DNA of 64,000 nucleotides from Leeuwenhoekiella blandensis MED217 (GCF_000152985.1 NZ_CH672395.1:2370262-2434261); one strand, 5' to 3'. Positions 17,168 to 27,206 are shown, counted from the first letter of the stretch. Translations and numbers: made by a program. The notes: a model not told the origin generated them from the sequence alone.

Positions 17168-17889
17168 TACTCCTGAGTATAGTAATTATAATCTTTGAGT
17201 ACGCGATCAACAAAACTTAACGGAGTTTCTTCAGGTGTTACTTGCATCGTAGTTGACAACTTTTGACTCAGTTTAAGGATAACATTATGCTTACCAAATC
17301 TGCGTGCCTCGGTGTAGATCGTTTTTATTTTTTGCATATCGGCATCAGTAAAAACAGTGACCTGAGGATATTTTGGCACATAATCTTCTTCAATTGTCTC
17401 TAGAATAGTATGACTCAATTGCACTTTTTTACGCTCTGTGATTACGGTAGTTCCGGCAGCGATATCTCCTAAACGTTGCCCTTTTCCATTTAAAAGAATG
17501 GTAAAAACAGCTACTCCGCCAGAGGTAAGAGTGATGTCTATTGTACGCATCAACCAGCGCACAAAGTAACTACCGAAGCCTGGTTTTGATCCGTCAATTT
17601 TAACCACCCGTAAACCTAAAGCTGCTTTTCCCGGAGTACGCCCGTCCCAAAAGGATTCTAACAATAAAAAGTATAGAAATGAAGGAATCCCGATAAGCAT
17701 AAAGTAGATATTGATCGATCCATTTGTATTAGAATCCAAGCCGAAGGCAGAAAGCAAATAGATAGAGGCGATCCAGTATGCACCTAAAATCAAAAGGTCT
17801 ATCAAGTAGCCTAAAATACGATCACCAATTCCTGCAACTTGCTGCTGAATGCTCACGTTTTGTGCAGTTTCTATTTGAAAATTATCCAT
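17167..17889 (-). CDS. RDD-family membrane protein
   Basis: This 240-residue protein has an RDD domain of three to four membrane helices (about residues 20-150) including GDRILGYLIDLLILG, GRTPGKAALGLRVV and VRWLMRTID. The C-terminal 90 residues are cytoplasmic and carry a WD-less acidic/basic region. RDD proteins are often small transporters or channel-like proteins. The gene is divergent from the SpoIIM-MoxR-DUF58 operon, where RDD genes are frequent neighbours in Bacteroidetes, so it may belong functionally to that cluster. Confidence 0.82.
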   Translation of the reverse strand: MDNFQIETAQNVSIQQQVAGIGDRILGYLIDLLILGAYWIASIYLLSAFGLDSNTNGSINIYFMLIGIPSFLYFLLLESFWDGRTPGKAALGLRVVKIDGSKPGFGSYFVRWLMRTIDITLTSGGVAVFTILLNGKGQRLGDIAAGTTVITERKKVQLSHTILETIEEDYVPKYPQVTVFTDADMQKIKTIYTEARRFGKHNVILKLSQKLSTTMQVTPEETPLSFVDRVLKDYNYYTQE

Positions 17890-17970
17890 TAAATTGCTTT
17901 CTTTACTCGGTAAACGAGGTTTAAAATACGTTTAAGATGGCCTCAATATAAAATTACGCAGAGAAATAAC

Positions 17971-18000
17971 TTTGCATAATCTACTATTCTTTTATCTTTG
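17971..18000 (+). promoter_or_regulatory. promoter of the SpoIIM-MoxR-DUF58 operon
   Basis: TTTG (17971-17974) and TATCTTTG (17993-18000) match both Bacteroidetes promoter elements with an 18-base spacer. The transcript would have a leader of about 58 bases before the ATG at 18064. Confidence 0.7.
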
Positions 18001-18063
18001 AACGATACCCCTCACTAAAAACGGTACTACCGCAATTTTGGTGAGATTTCAATATTTCAGTAT

Positions 18064-19053
18064 ATGCGCGAGGCGGCTTTCGTGAAGCAAAATAAGGACA
18101 AATGGATAAGATTTGAAAACGTTCTGTCTGGGAATCAAATAGATTTATCACCAGACGAACTTTCAGCTTTATATCTTGAAGTTACAGATCATTTAAGTTT
18201 TGCCAAGACCTTTTATCCGCAAAGTAAAACCACGCAATACTTAAATCATCTCGCTTCACAATCCCATCAAAAAATTTATAAAACCAAGCGCGAATCCAGT
18301 ACCCGCTTTATCACTTTTTTTACTGAAGAGTTTCCGTTGCTGATGTTCAACTATCAGAGACAGCTTTTGATTTCTTTTTTAGTTTTTGCCCTGTTTTGCA
18401 TTGTAGGTGCTTACAGCGCTGCTACAGACGGCGCTTATGTACGTACCATTCTTGGTGATGCCTATGTTAATATGACTCTTGAGAATATTGCCGATAATGA
18501 CCCGATGCGCGTGTATAAAGAAATGAATGAGGTCGAAATGTTTATGGGGATTACGGTAAACAATATTAAGGTAGCCTTAATGGCATTTATTTTCGGAATT
18601 CTATTGAGTTTAGGCTCGCTTTATATTATGATGCAAAACGGAATAATGCTGGGTTCCTTTCAATATTTCTTCTACGATAAAGGCTTGCTTTGGGAGTCTA
18701 TGCGCACGATATGGATACACGGTACCATTGAGATTTCGGTTATTATTATTGCCGGTGCCGCGGGCTTGGTTCTAGGAAATGGAATTTTATTTCCAGGCAC
18801 GTATTCGCGGCTCGAGTCTTTTAAACGCGGTATGAAAGACGGCTTAAAAATCGTGGTGAGTACGATTCCGTTTTTTATCATTGCCGGTTTTCTCGAAGGA
18901 TTTGTCACCCGTCATACCGAAATGCCCGATTGGTTAGCGATCTTAATTATCTCAATTTCTTTGTTACTAATTTTATTTTACTACGTCGTATACCCTAGAA
19001 TACGTTATAAAAAACAACTACACGCTTTAGATGAAAGAACTGATTACCTTTAA
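18064..19053 (+). CDS. SpoIIM (stage II sporulation protein M)-family membrane protein
   Basis: This 329-residue protein has a soluble N-terminal segment of about 95 residues and five membrane helices. It matches SpoIIM-type proteins: FYPQSKTTQYLNHLASQSHQKIY, and the membrane motifs NNIKVALMAFIFGIL, HGTIEISVIIIAGAAGLVLG and GFLEGFVTRH. The organism does not sporulate; SpoIIM homologues in such bacteria commonly travel with RDD, DUF58 and MoxR genes. It is the first gene of a six-gene unit and overlaps the next by 23 bases. Confidence 0.82.
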   Translation: MREAAFVKQNKDKWIRFENVLSGNQIDLSPDELSALYLEVTDHLSFAKTFYPQSKTTQYLNHLASQSHQKIYKTKRESSTRFITFFTEEFPLLMFNYQRQLLISFLVFALFCIVGAYSAATDGAYVRTILGDAYVNMTLENIADNDPMRVYKEMNEVEMFMGITVNNIKVALMAFIFGILLSLGSLYIMMQNGIMLGSFQYFFYDKGLLWESMRTIWIHGTIEISVIIIAGAAGLVLGNGILFPGTYSRLESFKRGMKDGLKIVVSTIPFFIIAGFLEGFVTRHTEMPDWLAILIISISLLLILFYYVVYPRIRYKKQLHALDERTDYL

Positions 19054-19888
19054 AAAACAACGCGAGTTAGGCGACATCATTACAGATACTTTTAAATTCA
19101 TTCGGCTAGAATACAAACCTTTATTTAAAGCGCTTTTGCGTAATGCTGCTATTCCATTTTTGATATTGATAGGTATTTCGGCATATTACACCGGCGTTAC
19201 TACAGATATTTCAATACTTGATAACGGGTCTTTTAGTTTTGTAAGCTTCTTTCTACCTGCCCTTGCCATGTTTATTGCGATGTTTTTTTATTATGGTGTA
19301 CTTTACGGGACCGTTTTGAACTACATCAAATTATATATAGATCATCAAGGCACGGTGGATCAAGACGAACTTAAAACACATGTGAGAGCCGATCTGGGGA
19401 GCTTAACCGGACTTACCTTTTTAATCGTAATTATGATTTCTTTTGGTATGATGCTTTGCTTCTTACCCGGTGTTTACGTTGCTGTACCTTTATCACTAAC
19501 CTGGGCCATACTTGTATTTGAAAATAAAGCTGTGGGAGACTCTATTTCAGACAGTTTTAAACTTATAAAAAACGAATGGTGGATCACCTTTGCGACAATG
19601 TTTGTCCTTGGTCTTTTGCTTTATATCGCGAATATTGTGTTTTCACTGCCGGTAATCATTTACAGTGTTGCCAAAGGATTTCTTTCGGCTGAGACGATCT
19701 CACAAGGCGACATGTCTAGTATGTTTGATTGGGTTTACGTTTCACTAAGCGTGCTTTCTTCGGCAGTACAATATATTTTGGCAGGGATTTTTGCCGTGGC
19801 TGTCGCTTTCATTTATTACAATCTGAATGAAAAGAAAAACCAAACCGGTACTTTTGAAGCCATTGAAAGTATTGGTTCTGACCATTAA
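19031..19888 (+). CDS. integral membrane protein of unknown function
   Basis: This 285-residue protein has about six membrane helices (near residues 35-55, 75-100, 130-160, 185-210 and 235-262) after a basic N-terminus. The LTWAILVFENKAVGDSISDSFKLIKNEWW segment resembles the repeated motif of bacterial membrane proteins of the DUF975 / glycerophosphoryl-diesterase membrane-domain type. No catalytic residues are visible. It overlaps SpoIIM by 23 bases and its stop shares a base with the next start, so it is part of the same operon. Confidence 0.65.
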   Translation: MKELITFKKQRELGDIITDTFKFIRLEYKPLFKALLRNAAIPFLILIGISAYYTGVTTDISILDNGSFSFVSFFLPALAMFIAMFFYYGVLYGTVLNYIKLYIDHQGTVDQDELKTHVRADLGSLTGLTFLIVIMISFGMMLCFLPGVYVAVPLSLTWAILVFENKAVGDSISDSFKLIKNEWWITFATMFVLGLLLYIANIVFSLPVIIYSVAKGFLSAETISQGDMSSMFDWVYVSLSVLSSAVQYILAGIFAVAVAFIYYNLNEKKNQTGTFEAIESIGSDH

Positions 19889-20631
19889 TGATCAAAAAAC
19901 TAATTTACATACTCGTTTGTTTTTTTTCTTTTGCAGGTTTTGCTCAAACCCCGGGTGATTCTACCGCAACAGAAAAGCAAATAATCTATGACGATAGCCA
20001 GGTGGCTCCGGTTTATTTTGATGAACAAGCCATCGATGAATATCGGCAAGATGACTCCTTTGATTATGTAGCTTTTGTTCCGCCAGATACTATTTGGACA
20101 CGTTTTAAAACCTGGTTAAACGATCTTTGGTCTTCTTTTATTGAATGGATTTTACAAGGAAGCGAAGCCACAGGTATTTTAGGCTTTTTAGTTTCTGCCC
20201 TACCCTATTTGATCATTCTTGCGGTTGTAGGTTTACTCGTGTGGTTGTTTATGCGTATAGATCTCGCCGGATCACCGCTTAAAAAAGACAGTTTAAATAA
20301 GGTTATACTTTCTGATGAACAAGAGATCATTGAGACTCAAAATATTCAAGAGCTCATAGATGCTGCCCTAAAAGCGCAAAATTATCGCCTTGCGGTGCGC
20401 TTTTATTATTTACTCTTACTACAAAAACTGGCACAAAAAGACATCATCGACTGGCAAGTACAAAAAACAAATGCCGACTATGTTTACGAGATTAAAAACG
20501 AGGTACTGCGCACAGATTTTACCAGACTCACGCGTATTTATGATTTTATCTGGTATGGTAATTTTGAAGTAAGTCAAAACGCCTTTTCAAAGGCAGAACA
20601 AGAATTCAAAAAAACAACTTCGAGTCTATGA
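19888..20631 (+). CDS. DUF4129-domain membrane protein
   Basis: This 247-residue protein has a signal sequence (ending FAGFAQ), a periplasmic segment, one membrane helix near residues 102-122 and a cytoplasmic helical tail with ALKAQNYRLAVRFYYLLLLQKLAQKDIIDWQ, the hallmark of DUF4129. In other bacteria DUF4129 is found at the end of transglutaminase-like proteins encoded with MoxR and DUF58 genes. No transglutaminase domain is present here. It overlaps the next gene by four bases. Confidence 0.8.
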   Translation: MIKKLIYILVCFFSFAGFAQTPGDSTATEKQIIYDDSQVAPVYFDEQAIDEYRQDDSFDYVAFVPPDTIWTRFKTWLNDLWSSFIEWILQGSEATGILGFLVSALPYLIILAVVGLLVWLFMRIDLAGSPLKKDSLNKVILSDEQEIIETQNIQELIDAALKAQNYRLAVRFYYLLLLQKLAQKDIIDWQVQKTNADYVYEIKNEVLRTDFTRLTRIYDFIWYGNFEVSQNAFSKAEQEFKKTTSSL

Positions 20632-21848
20632 GCAAGCGCTATAAGATAATGGCCGGAGTTTTAATTGCATTTCTTGCAGTTCTAATTTTAGCTGAAGCTT
20701 CACAACCCGAGCCTATAAATTGGTTTCCGGGTTATGGAAAACAGGATAAAATTCCTTTTGGAACCTATGTTTTCTATGAGCAGCTTCCTGAGGTTATCGA
20801 CGCAGAAAGAATTGAGGAAGTCAACATTCCGCCTTTTGAGTTTTTGCTAGACACTACGATTCCTAAAGGAAGCTCTTATTTTTTCGTTAACGGAAACGTA
20901 TATAACGATGCTTCAGAAAGCAATAAAATACTACAATGGGTAGGTGAAGGAAACACCCTTTTTGTTTCGGCTAAATCTATAAGTCAAACAATTTTAGACA
21001 GCCTTTGGTTAAACCTCAGTTATTACAGCGAGACCGCTAATCTGAAGAAAAGACCTCTAGTGAATTTCACAAATCCACGGTTGAAAGCAGCGCGTCCCTT
21101 CCGCCTTAACAAGGATGTAGGAACGGTTTATTTTGATGAAATCGACACCCTTAGAACTACAGTACTTGGTGAATTTGATTTAATACGAGACGATGATTCT
21201 TCGCAGATCAAAAAGCCTAAAATCAACTTTATAAAAACACCTTACAAAGAAGGAACGGTGATTTTACATACTTTTCCAGAAGCTTTTACCAATGTTTTCA
21301 TGTTAGACAGTCTTAACGCTAATTACACAGCAAAAGTCTTGTCTTACCTCCCACAACAAGGAAAGGTTTATTTTGATCAATATTATAAAAACAGTAAATC
21401 GTATGCTGTTTCACCATTGCAACTTATCTTGACCAATAAATACCTCAAATGGTCTTGGTATTTGCTTGCACTCGCTGCTTTGCTTTGGGTAGTTTTTGAA
21501 GGTAAAAGAAAACAACGCAGCATTCCTATTATAAAACCGTTACCCAACAAGACCTTAGATTACACCAGAACTATTGCCGGAATGTATCTTGACAAAAAGG
21601 ACAACAGGCAAATTGCGATGCATCAAATCAATCATCTGCTGGAATATATTAGGAGCTCCTATTCGTTAGCTACAGAACGTTTGAATCTTGAATTCATAGA
21701 AAAGCTAAGTGCAAAAAGTGGCAGAGATCAAAATCAAATAAAAACACTCATAGATTACATGGTCCTGATACGACAGAAGGCTGAAGTGAGCGAAGACGAA
21801 CTTATAAAGCTGAATACGCTTATAGAAAATTTTAAAAACACCCATTAA
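20628..21848 (+). CDS. DUF4350-domain membrane protein
   Basis: This 406-residue protein has an N-terminal signal anchor (MAGVLIAFLAVLILAEA), an extracytoplasmic DUF4350 domain that looks like an alpha/beta sandwich (PFGTYVFYEQLPEV, GNTLFVSAKSI), a membrane helix near residues 275-292 and a C-terminal helical cytoplasmic region. The family lies with MoxR, DUF58 and DUF4129 genes; no catalytic activity is known to me. It is separated from moxR by two bases. Confidence 0.75.
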   Translation: MSKRYKIMAGVLIAFLAVLILAEASQPEPINWFPGYGKQDKIPFGTYVFYEQLPEVIDAERIEEVNIPPFEFLLDTTIPKGSSYFFVNGNVYNDASESNKILQWVGEGNTLFVSAKSISQTILDSLWLNLSYYSETANLKKRPLVNFTNPRLKAARPFRLNKDVGTVYFDEIDTLRTTVLGEFDLIRDDDSSQIKKPKINFIKTPYKEGTVILHTFPEAFTNVFMLDSLNANYTAKVLSYLPQQGKVYFDQYYKNSKSYAVSPLQLILTNKYLKWSWYLLALAALLWVVFEGKRKQRSIPIIKPLPNKTLDYTRTIAGMYLDKKDNRQIAMHQINHLLEYIRSSYSLATERLNLEFIEKLSAKSGRDQNQIKTLIDYMVLIRQKAEVSEDELIKLNTLIENFKNTH

Positions 21849-21850
21849 TT

Positions 21851-22894
21851 ATGGAAGACGAACATAAAGAACCTGAAAACCAAAATCTAAATACACCACA
21901 GGATTCCACAGATGAAACTTCAGAGAATTTAGAGTTTCAGAGCAGAATTCCGCTAGAAGAGTTACGTGATAACGTAGCTGCTTTAAAAGCTGAATTGGCT
22001 AAAGTAATCGTGGGGCAGCACGAGTTTATAGAACTATTGATCGTTGCCTTGCTTTCTGATGGTCACGTTTTGATCGAAGGTGTACCGGGAATTGCAAAGA
22101 CAGTTACAGCAAAACTTTTTGCAAAAACCTTAAGTACCGGTTTTAGCCGAATACAATTCACACCAGATTTAATGCCCAGTGACGTCTTGGGAACTTCGGT
22201 ATTAAATATGAAAACCAGTGATTTTGAGTTTAAACACGGACCTATTTTTTCAAACATTGTGCTTATTGATGAGATTAACCGCGCGCCGGCAAAGACACAA
22301 GCAGCACTTTTTGAAGTGATGGAAGAACGCCAGATCACTATCGACGGGCATCGTTATGATCTAGAAAAACCCTTTATGGTTTTGGCCACTCAAAACCCTA
22401 TTGAGCAAGAAGGAACTTACGCCCTGCCAGAAGCACAGCTTGACCGTTTCTTATTTAAGATCAAAGTGAATTATCCCGACCTTGAAGACGAGATCGAGAT
22501 TCTAAAATCACAAAACGAACGTACGGGCACACAAGCCGAAGCGATCAATAGTGTGCTGTCTCCAGAGAAACTTCAAGAATACCGTGAACAAACCCGTAAG
22601 ATTCTTGTAGAAGAAAAAATCCTTAATTACATCGCATCGATTACAGTCAAATCACGTACCCATCCGCATTTATATTTAGGTGGATCTCCTCGTGCTTCGT
22701 TGTCGATTATGAATGCTGCAAAAGCATTCGCCGCGATTGCCGGTAGAGATTTTGTAACTCCTGAAGATGTAAAGCGATCAGTAACTCCGGTTATGCGGCA
22801 TCGTGTGATTCTCTCCCCAGAACGAGAAATGGAAGGTATGACACCGGAAACAGTGATCGACATGCTAGTTCAATCTGTTGAAGTCCCTCGTTAG
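21851..22894 (+). CDS. MoxR-family AAA+ ATPase
   Basis: This 347-residue cytoplasmic ATPase has Walker A (EGVPGIAKT, near residue 82), Walker B (VLIDEINRAPAKTQAALFEVMEE) and the sensor region ATQNPIEQEGTYALPEAQLDRF, which identifies MoxR proteins. The first 40 residues are acidic and low in complexity. MoxR ATPases act as chaperone-like remodelers and almost always pair with a von Willebrand-type protein; here the next gene, starting on the last base of this one, encodes the DUF58 partner. The window holds a second MoxR gene at 36656-37609. Confidence 0.92.
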   Translation: MEDEHKEPENQNLNTPQDSTDETSENLEFQSRIPLEELRDNVAALKAELAKVIVGQHEFIELLIVALLSDGHVLIEGVPGIAKTVTAKLFAKTLSTGFSRIQFTPDLMPSDVLGTSVLNMKTSDFEFKHGPIFSNIVLIDEINRAPAKTQAALFEVMEERQITIDGHRYDLEKPFMVLATQNPIEQEGTYALPEAQLDRFLFKIKVNYPDLEDEIEILKSQNERTGTQAEAINSVLSPEKLQEYREQTRKILVEEKILNYIASITVKSRTHPHLYLGGSPRASLSIMNAAKAFAAIAGRDFVTPEDVKRSVTPVMRHRVILSPEREMEGMTPETVIDMLVQSVEVPR

Positions 22895-24234
22895 TGCGCA
22901 TCATCAACTTCATAAAACACTTATATCTCGGCAAGCGTGTATTTTTTATACTCGCTGCCCTTATTGTGCTGTTTCTTTTTTCCTATTGGTGGCACAGCCT
23001 TTTCAGCATTGCTCTCTTAGGTGCCTTTTTCCTGAGTATTGCTTTCCTGTATGATGTGATCATTCTTTTCAGAAAAAAAGACGCAGTTAGCGCTTCGCGA
23101 AAACTTCCCGAGAAATTTTCTAATAGTGATCTTAATGAAGTTCCCTTAGAAATTCAAAGCAAGTACAGCTTCAATACACGTTTTTCTGTGATTGATGAGA
23201 TTCCTGTTCAATTTCAAAAACGAGATTTTTTAAAAATCGGAAGCATTCCGCCCCGCGGAAAAGCCATATTAAACTATCAACTAAGACCTGTAGAACGTGG
23301 GGTCTATACTTTTGGACGTCTTAATATTTACATTTCCTCTCCATTAAAACTTGCCAAACGCAGGTTTACCTTTGGCAAAGATCAAGAGGTCAAAGTATAT
23401 CCTTCATTTATTCAAATGAAGAAATATGCTTTTCTGGCTATTGACAATAAGCTGACACAATTTGGTCTCAAAAAAATCAGACGCATCGGTCACACGATGG
23501 AGTTTGAGCAAATTAAAGAATACGTGAGTGGAGATGATGTGCGCACCATAAACTGGAAGGCAACAGCAAAACGCGCAGAACTGATGATCAATCAGTTTCA
23601 AGATGAAAAATCGCAACCGGTTTACTCGATCATCGATGCCAGCCGGGTAATGAAAATGCCTTTTAATGGCCTTACCCTACTCGATTATGCGATAAACAGT
23701 TCGCTTGCCTTTAGTAATATCGCTTTGAAAAAAAACGATAAAACCGGATTGTTAACCTTCAGCAATACCATACACAATCATCTTTCTGCAAGTAGTAAAA
23801 AAACACATTTAAATACTATTCTTGAGGTACTTTACTCCATCTCTACAAACTTTTTAGACAGTGATTTTGGAAGACTTTATGCCGAAGTAAAACGTAAAAT
23901 CACGCATCGCAGCCTCCTGCTGTTGTACACTAATTTTGAACATAGCAGCGCAATGCAGCGCCAATTGCCTTATCTCAAAGGTATTTCGCGAAAACATGTT
24001 TTAGTTGTTATCTTTTTTGAAAATACAGAACTTGAAGATCTAATTGCTAAAAAAGCGCAAAACACACCGGAAATCTATCATAAGACGATTGCTCAAAAGA
24101 TGGATTATGAGAAAAAACTTATGGTTAAAGAACTTGAAAGAAACGGAATTCAAGCGGTTCTTACTAAACCGAAAGATTTGACTGTAAATACCATCAACAA
24201 ATATCTCGAGATTAAAGCACGTGGTATACTGTAA
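22894..24234 (+). CDS. DUF58-domain protein (vWA-like), MoxR partner
   Basis: This 446-residue protein has two N-terminal membrane helices (about residues 15-55) and a C-terminal DUF58 domain. The signature is RRIGHTMEFEQIKEYVSGDDVRTINWKATAKRAELMINQ, followed by a vWA-like region (IDASRVMKMPFNGLTLLDYAINSSLAF). DUF58 proteins are predicted to bind divalent metal through the vWA site and to work with MoxR on a substrate. The start is GTG, sharing a base with the moxR stop. It is the last gene of the operon; about 135 bases separate it from thrS. Confidence 0.85.
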   Translation: MRIINFIKHLYLGKRVFFILAALIVLFLFSYWWHSLFSIALLGAFFLSIAFLYDVIILFRKKDAVSASRKLPEKFSNSDLNEVPLEIQSKYSFNTRFSVIDEIPVQFQKRDFLKIGSIPPRGKAILNYQLRPVERGVYTFGRLNIYISSPLKLAKRRFTFGKDQEVKVYPSFIQMKKYAFLAIDNKLTQFGLKKIRRIGHTMEFEQIKEYVSGDDVRTINWKATAKRAELMINQFQDEKSQPVYSIIDASRVMKMPFNGLTLLDYAINSSLAFSNIALKKNDKTGLLTFSNTIHNHLSASSKKTHLNTILEVLYSISTNFLDSDFGRLYAEVKRKITHRSLLLLYTNFEHSSAMQRQLPYLKGISRKHVLVVIFFENTELEDLIAKKAQNTPEIYHKTIAQKMDYEKKLMVKELERNGIQAVLTKPKDLTVNTINKYLEIKARGIL

Positions 24235-24345
24235 ACCGGTTTGAAAGAACAATTACTTTTTAAGAAATCATCTTACACTTTTTAGACTAAAAAATAGCTT
24301 GTAAATTTTTGATTTACTCCTATCCTATTTTCTACTGAAACCCCT

Positions 24346-24353
24346 TATCTTTG
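24346..24353 (+). promoter_or_regulatory. -7 promoter element of the thrS-infC-rpmI-rplT operon
   Basis: TATCTTTG fits TAnnTTTG exactly and ends 17 bases before the thrS ATG. No TTTG is found at the usual distance upstream. Confidence 0.55.
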
Positions 24354-24370
24354 CAGCCTAAATTTTTACT

Positions 24371-26317
24371 ATGATCCAAGTTACTTTGCCAGATGGCAGT
24401 GTAAAAGAATTTGAAAGCGGAACAACGCCTTTTGATGTTGCAAACAGCATAAGTGCCGGACTTGCCCGCAATGTTATTTCTGCCAAATACAATAATAAAA
24501 CTATTGAAATTACCACGCCACTTACCGAGGATGGCGCACTGGTATTGTTTACTTGGAATGATGATGAAGGTAAAAAAGCCTTTTGGCATTCTTCGGCGCA
24601 TATACTTGCACAGGCGTTAGAAGAATTATATCCTGGTGTAAAACTCACTATAGGACCTGCGATAGATAAAGGATTTTATTATGATGTAGATCTGGGAGAC
24701 CGTTCGCTTAGTGAGAATGATTTCAAGAAGATCGAAAATAAAATGCTTGAAATCGCTCGCGGAAAGCACGAATTCTCAATGCGCAGTGTATCTAAAGCAG
24801 ATGCGCTTGAGATGTACAAGAAGCAAGACAATCCTTATAAAGTAGAATTGATCGAGAACCTGGAAGACGGTACGATCACCTTCTGCGATCACGATACCTT
24901 TACAGATTTATGTCGTGGTGGGCACCTGCCAAACACCGGCTTTGTAAAAGCGGTAAAATTGATGAGTGTTGCGGGAGCATATTGGAGAGGAGATGAAAAC
25001 AAACCGCAGCTTACGCGTGTTTATGGAATTTCATTTCCGAAGCAAAAAGATTTAAAAGAATATTTAGAATTACTTGAAGAAGCAAAAAAACGCGATCATA
25101 GAAAACTAGGAAAAGAGCTTCAGCTTTTTACTTTTTCGCAAAAAGTTGGTCAAGGTCTGCCATTATGGCTGCCTAAAGGTGCCGCTTTGCGTGAACGCTT
25201 AGAAAACTTTTTAAAAGCTGCTCAGAAAAAAGCAGGTTACGAGATGGTCGTTTCTCCACACATTGGCCAGAAAGAGCTTTATGTAACTTCTGGGCATTAT
25301 GCAAAATATGGAGAAGACAGTTTTCAGCCTATTACTACTCCGGCAGAAGGTGAAGAGTTTTTACTAAAACCTATGAACTGCCCACACCACTGCGAGATTT
25401 TCAATGCCACGCAGTGGAGTTATAGAGACTTACCTAAGCGCTTTGCAGAATTTGGTACGGTATACCGCTATGAGCAAAGCGGTGAATTACACGGACTTAC
25501 ACGAGTACGTGGATTTACGCAAGATGACGCACATATTTTCTGTACTCCAGATCAACTGGATGATGAATTTATGAAAGTGATCGATCTTGTTCTTTATGTT
25601 TTTGGTTCATTAGGTTTTGAAAACTTTACTGCTCAAGTTTCTTTAAGAGACCCTGAGAATAAAGAAAAATATATTGGTACTGACGAAAATTGGGCAAAAG
25701 CCGAAAATGCGATTATCAATGCAGCAAAGGCTAAAGGTTTAAACTATGTTGTAGAAACCGGAGAAGCTGCATTCTACGGACCTAAACTAGATTTTATGGT
25801 AAAGGATGCCTTAGGTCGCAGTTGGCAGTTAGGAACCATTCAAGTAGATTATAACCTTCCTGAGCGTTTTGAACTTGCTTATAAAGGCAGTGATAATGAA
25901 GAACATCGTCCGGTTATGATTCACCGTGCACCTTTTGGAAGTATGGAGCGTTTTGTAGCCATATTGTTGGAGCATACCGGTGGAAATTTCCCATTATGGC
26001 TTATGCCTGAACAAGCTACAGTGTTAACACTCAGTGAAAACTATGAGAATTACGCGCAAAATGTATTAACTTTGCTCGAGAATCACGATGTTCGCGCCAC
26101 GATTGATGATCGTGGAGAAACCATGGGGAGAAAAATTAGAGAAGCAGAAATGCAAAAAACTCCTTACATGTTAATTATTGGTGAGAAAGAAGCTAATGAT
26201 GGTACGGTTTCTGTACGTAAACATGGTGGAGAGGATTTAGGAACAATGACCGTTGCAGATTTTGCCAAAATTATTGAAGCCGAAATCGCTCAGACATTAA
26301 AAAAGTTTGAAGTTTAA
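24371..26317 (+). CDS. thrS: threonyl-tRNA synthetase
   Basis: This 648-residue class II synthetase charges tRNA-Thr. The domains are complete: TGS (residues 1-62), the editing domain with [16 protein letters not shown] and the later [10 protein letters not shown], the catalytic core with motif 2 ([31 protein letters not shown]) and motif 3 ([13 protein letters not shown]), and the anticodon-binding domain from about residue 545. The zinc ligands of the core appear as MNCPHH, DDAHIF and MIHRA. It heads the standard thrS-infC-rpmI-rplT cluster. Confidence 0.97.
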   Translation: MIQVTLPDGSVKEFESGTTPFDVANSISAGLARNVISAKYNNKTIEITTPLTEDGALVLFTWNDDEGKKAFWHSSAHILAQALEELYPGVKLTIGPAIDKGFYYDVDLGDRSLSENDFKKIENKMLEIARGKHEFSMRSVSKADALEMYKKQDNPYKVELIENLEDGTITFCDHDTFTDLCRGGHLPNTGFVKAVKLMSVAGAYWRGDENKPQLTRVYGISFPKQKDLKEYLELLEEAKKRDHRKLGKELQLFTFSQKVGQGLPLWLPKGAALRERLENFLKAAQKKAGYEMVVSPHIGQKELYVTSGHYAKYGEDSFQPITTPAEGEEFLLKPMNCPHHCEIFNATQWSYRDLPKRFAEFGTVYRYEQSGELHGLTRVRGFTQDDAHIFCTPDQLDDEFMKVIDLVLYVFGSLGFENFTAQVSLRDPENKEKYIGTDENWAKAENAIINAAKAKGLNYVVETGEAAFYGPKLDFMVKDALGRSWQLGTIQVDYNLPERFELAYKGSDNEEHRPVMIHRAPFGSMERFVAILLEHTGGNFPLWLMPEQATVLTLSENYENYAQNVLTLLENHDVRATIDDRGETMGRKIREAEMQKTPYMLIIGEKEANDGTVSVRKHGGEDLGTMTVADFAKIIEAEIAQTLKKFEV

Positions 26318-26333
26318 TTAAAATTTTATAGCC

Positions 26334-26891
26334 ATAGCAATACGTAGAAAAAGATCAAGAGGACCAGCAAGAGTCCAAAAGCAAGACCAACACAATATCA
26401 ACCAAAAAATTCGTGCACGTGAGGTGCGCCTTGTTGGCGATAATGTAGAAATGGATATTTATCCTACCAGTAAAGCACTGGAAATCGCTCAAGAATTGGA
26501 GCTTGATTTGGTGGAGATTTCACCAAATGCAAATCCTCCAGTTTGCAAGGTAATGGACTACAAAAAGTTTGTTTACGAGCAAAAGAAACGTGAAAAAGCC
26601 ATTAAGGCAAAAGCGTCTAAAGTTGTTGTAAAAGAAATAAGATTTGGTCCTAACACAGACGATCACGACTACGAGTTTAAAAAGAAACACGCGATTAAGT
26701 TCTTAGAAGAAGGAGCAAAATTAAAAGCGTATGTATTTTTTAAAGGGCGTTCAATAATATATAAAGATCAAGGTCAGATTTTATTGCTACGTTTAGCACA
26801 GGATCTTGAAGAGTATGGTAAAGTTGAGCAAATGCCAAAATTGGAGGGTAAACGTATGATTATGTTTATGGCTCCTAAAAAGAGTAAATAG
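26334..26891 (+). CDS. infC: translation initiation factor IF-3, apparent AUA start
   Basis: IF-3 binds the 30S subunit and enforces start-codon selection. The C-terminal portion from the GTG at 26424 ([14 protein letters not shown]...) lacks the start of the N domain, which needs the preceding residues. Reading back in frame gives [19 protein letters not shown], typical for IF-3, until a TAA at 26319-26321. No ATG, GTG or TTG exists in that interval; the only candidates are ATA codons at 26328, 26334 and 26340. Starting at 26334 gives [14 protein letters not shown], which agrees with Bacteroidetes IF-3 N-termini. The protein would be 185 residues. Rare starts are known in infC elsewhere (AUU in E. 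coli), where they support autoregulation. Confidence 0.88.
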   Translation: MAIRRKRSRGPARVQKQDQHNINQKIRAREVRLVGDNVEMDIYPTSKALEIAQELELDLVEISPNANPPVCKVMDYKKFVYEQKKREKAIKAKASKVVVKEIRFGPNTDDHDYEFKKKHAIKFLEEGAKLKAYVFFKGRSIIYKDQGQILLLRLAQDLEEYGKVEQMPKLEGKRMIMFMAPKKSK

Positions 26892-26916
26892 AAGTCCTTA
26901 GACTTGATAAAATATA

Positions 26917-26946
26917 AATCCCGACCTTTTTTAAAAGGCCGGGATT
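26917..26946 (+). terminator. hairpin between infC and rpmI, possible attenuator
   Basis: AATCCCGACCTTTT pairs with AAAAGGCCGGGATT with one mismatch, followed by GTTTTGATTT. It resembles an intrinsic terminator but lies inside the thrS-infC-rpmI-rplT cluster, so partial termination or an RNA processing role is more likely than a full stop. Confidence 0.6.
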
Positions 26947-27008
26947 GTTTTGATTTATAAAAATCATACAAACAGCAATAAGCGGAATAATTAAATAAAC
27001 TAGGAATT

Positions 27009-27206
27009 ATGCCTAAAATGAAAACAAAAGGCAGTGCTAAAAAGCGTTTTAAGCTTACAGGTACTGGTAAAATCAAAAGAAAGCACGCGTTTAAGAGTCA
27101 CATCTTGACTAAAAAGTCTAAGAAACGTAAGCTAGCGTTAACTCACGATACTTTGGTACACAAAGCTGACGAGAATAACGTGAAAATTATGTTACGTCTT
27201 AAATAA
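27009..27206 (+). CDS. rpmI: 50S ribosomal protein L35
   Basis: This 65-residue basic protein starts [21 protein letters not shown] and matches bacterial L35 over its full length. It is the third gene of the IF-3/L35/L20 cluster. Confidence 0.97.
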   Translation: MPKMKTKGSAKKRFKLTGTGKIKRKHAFKSHILTKKSKKRKLALTHDTLVHKADENNVKIMLRLK

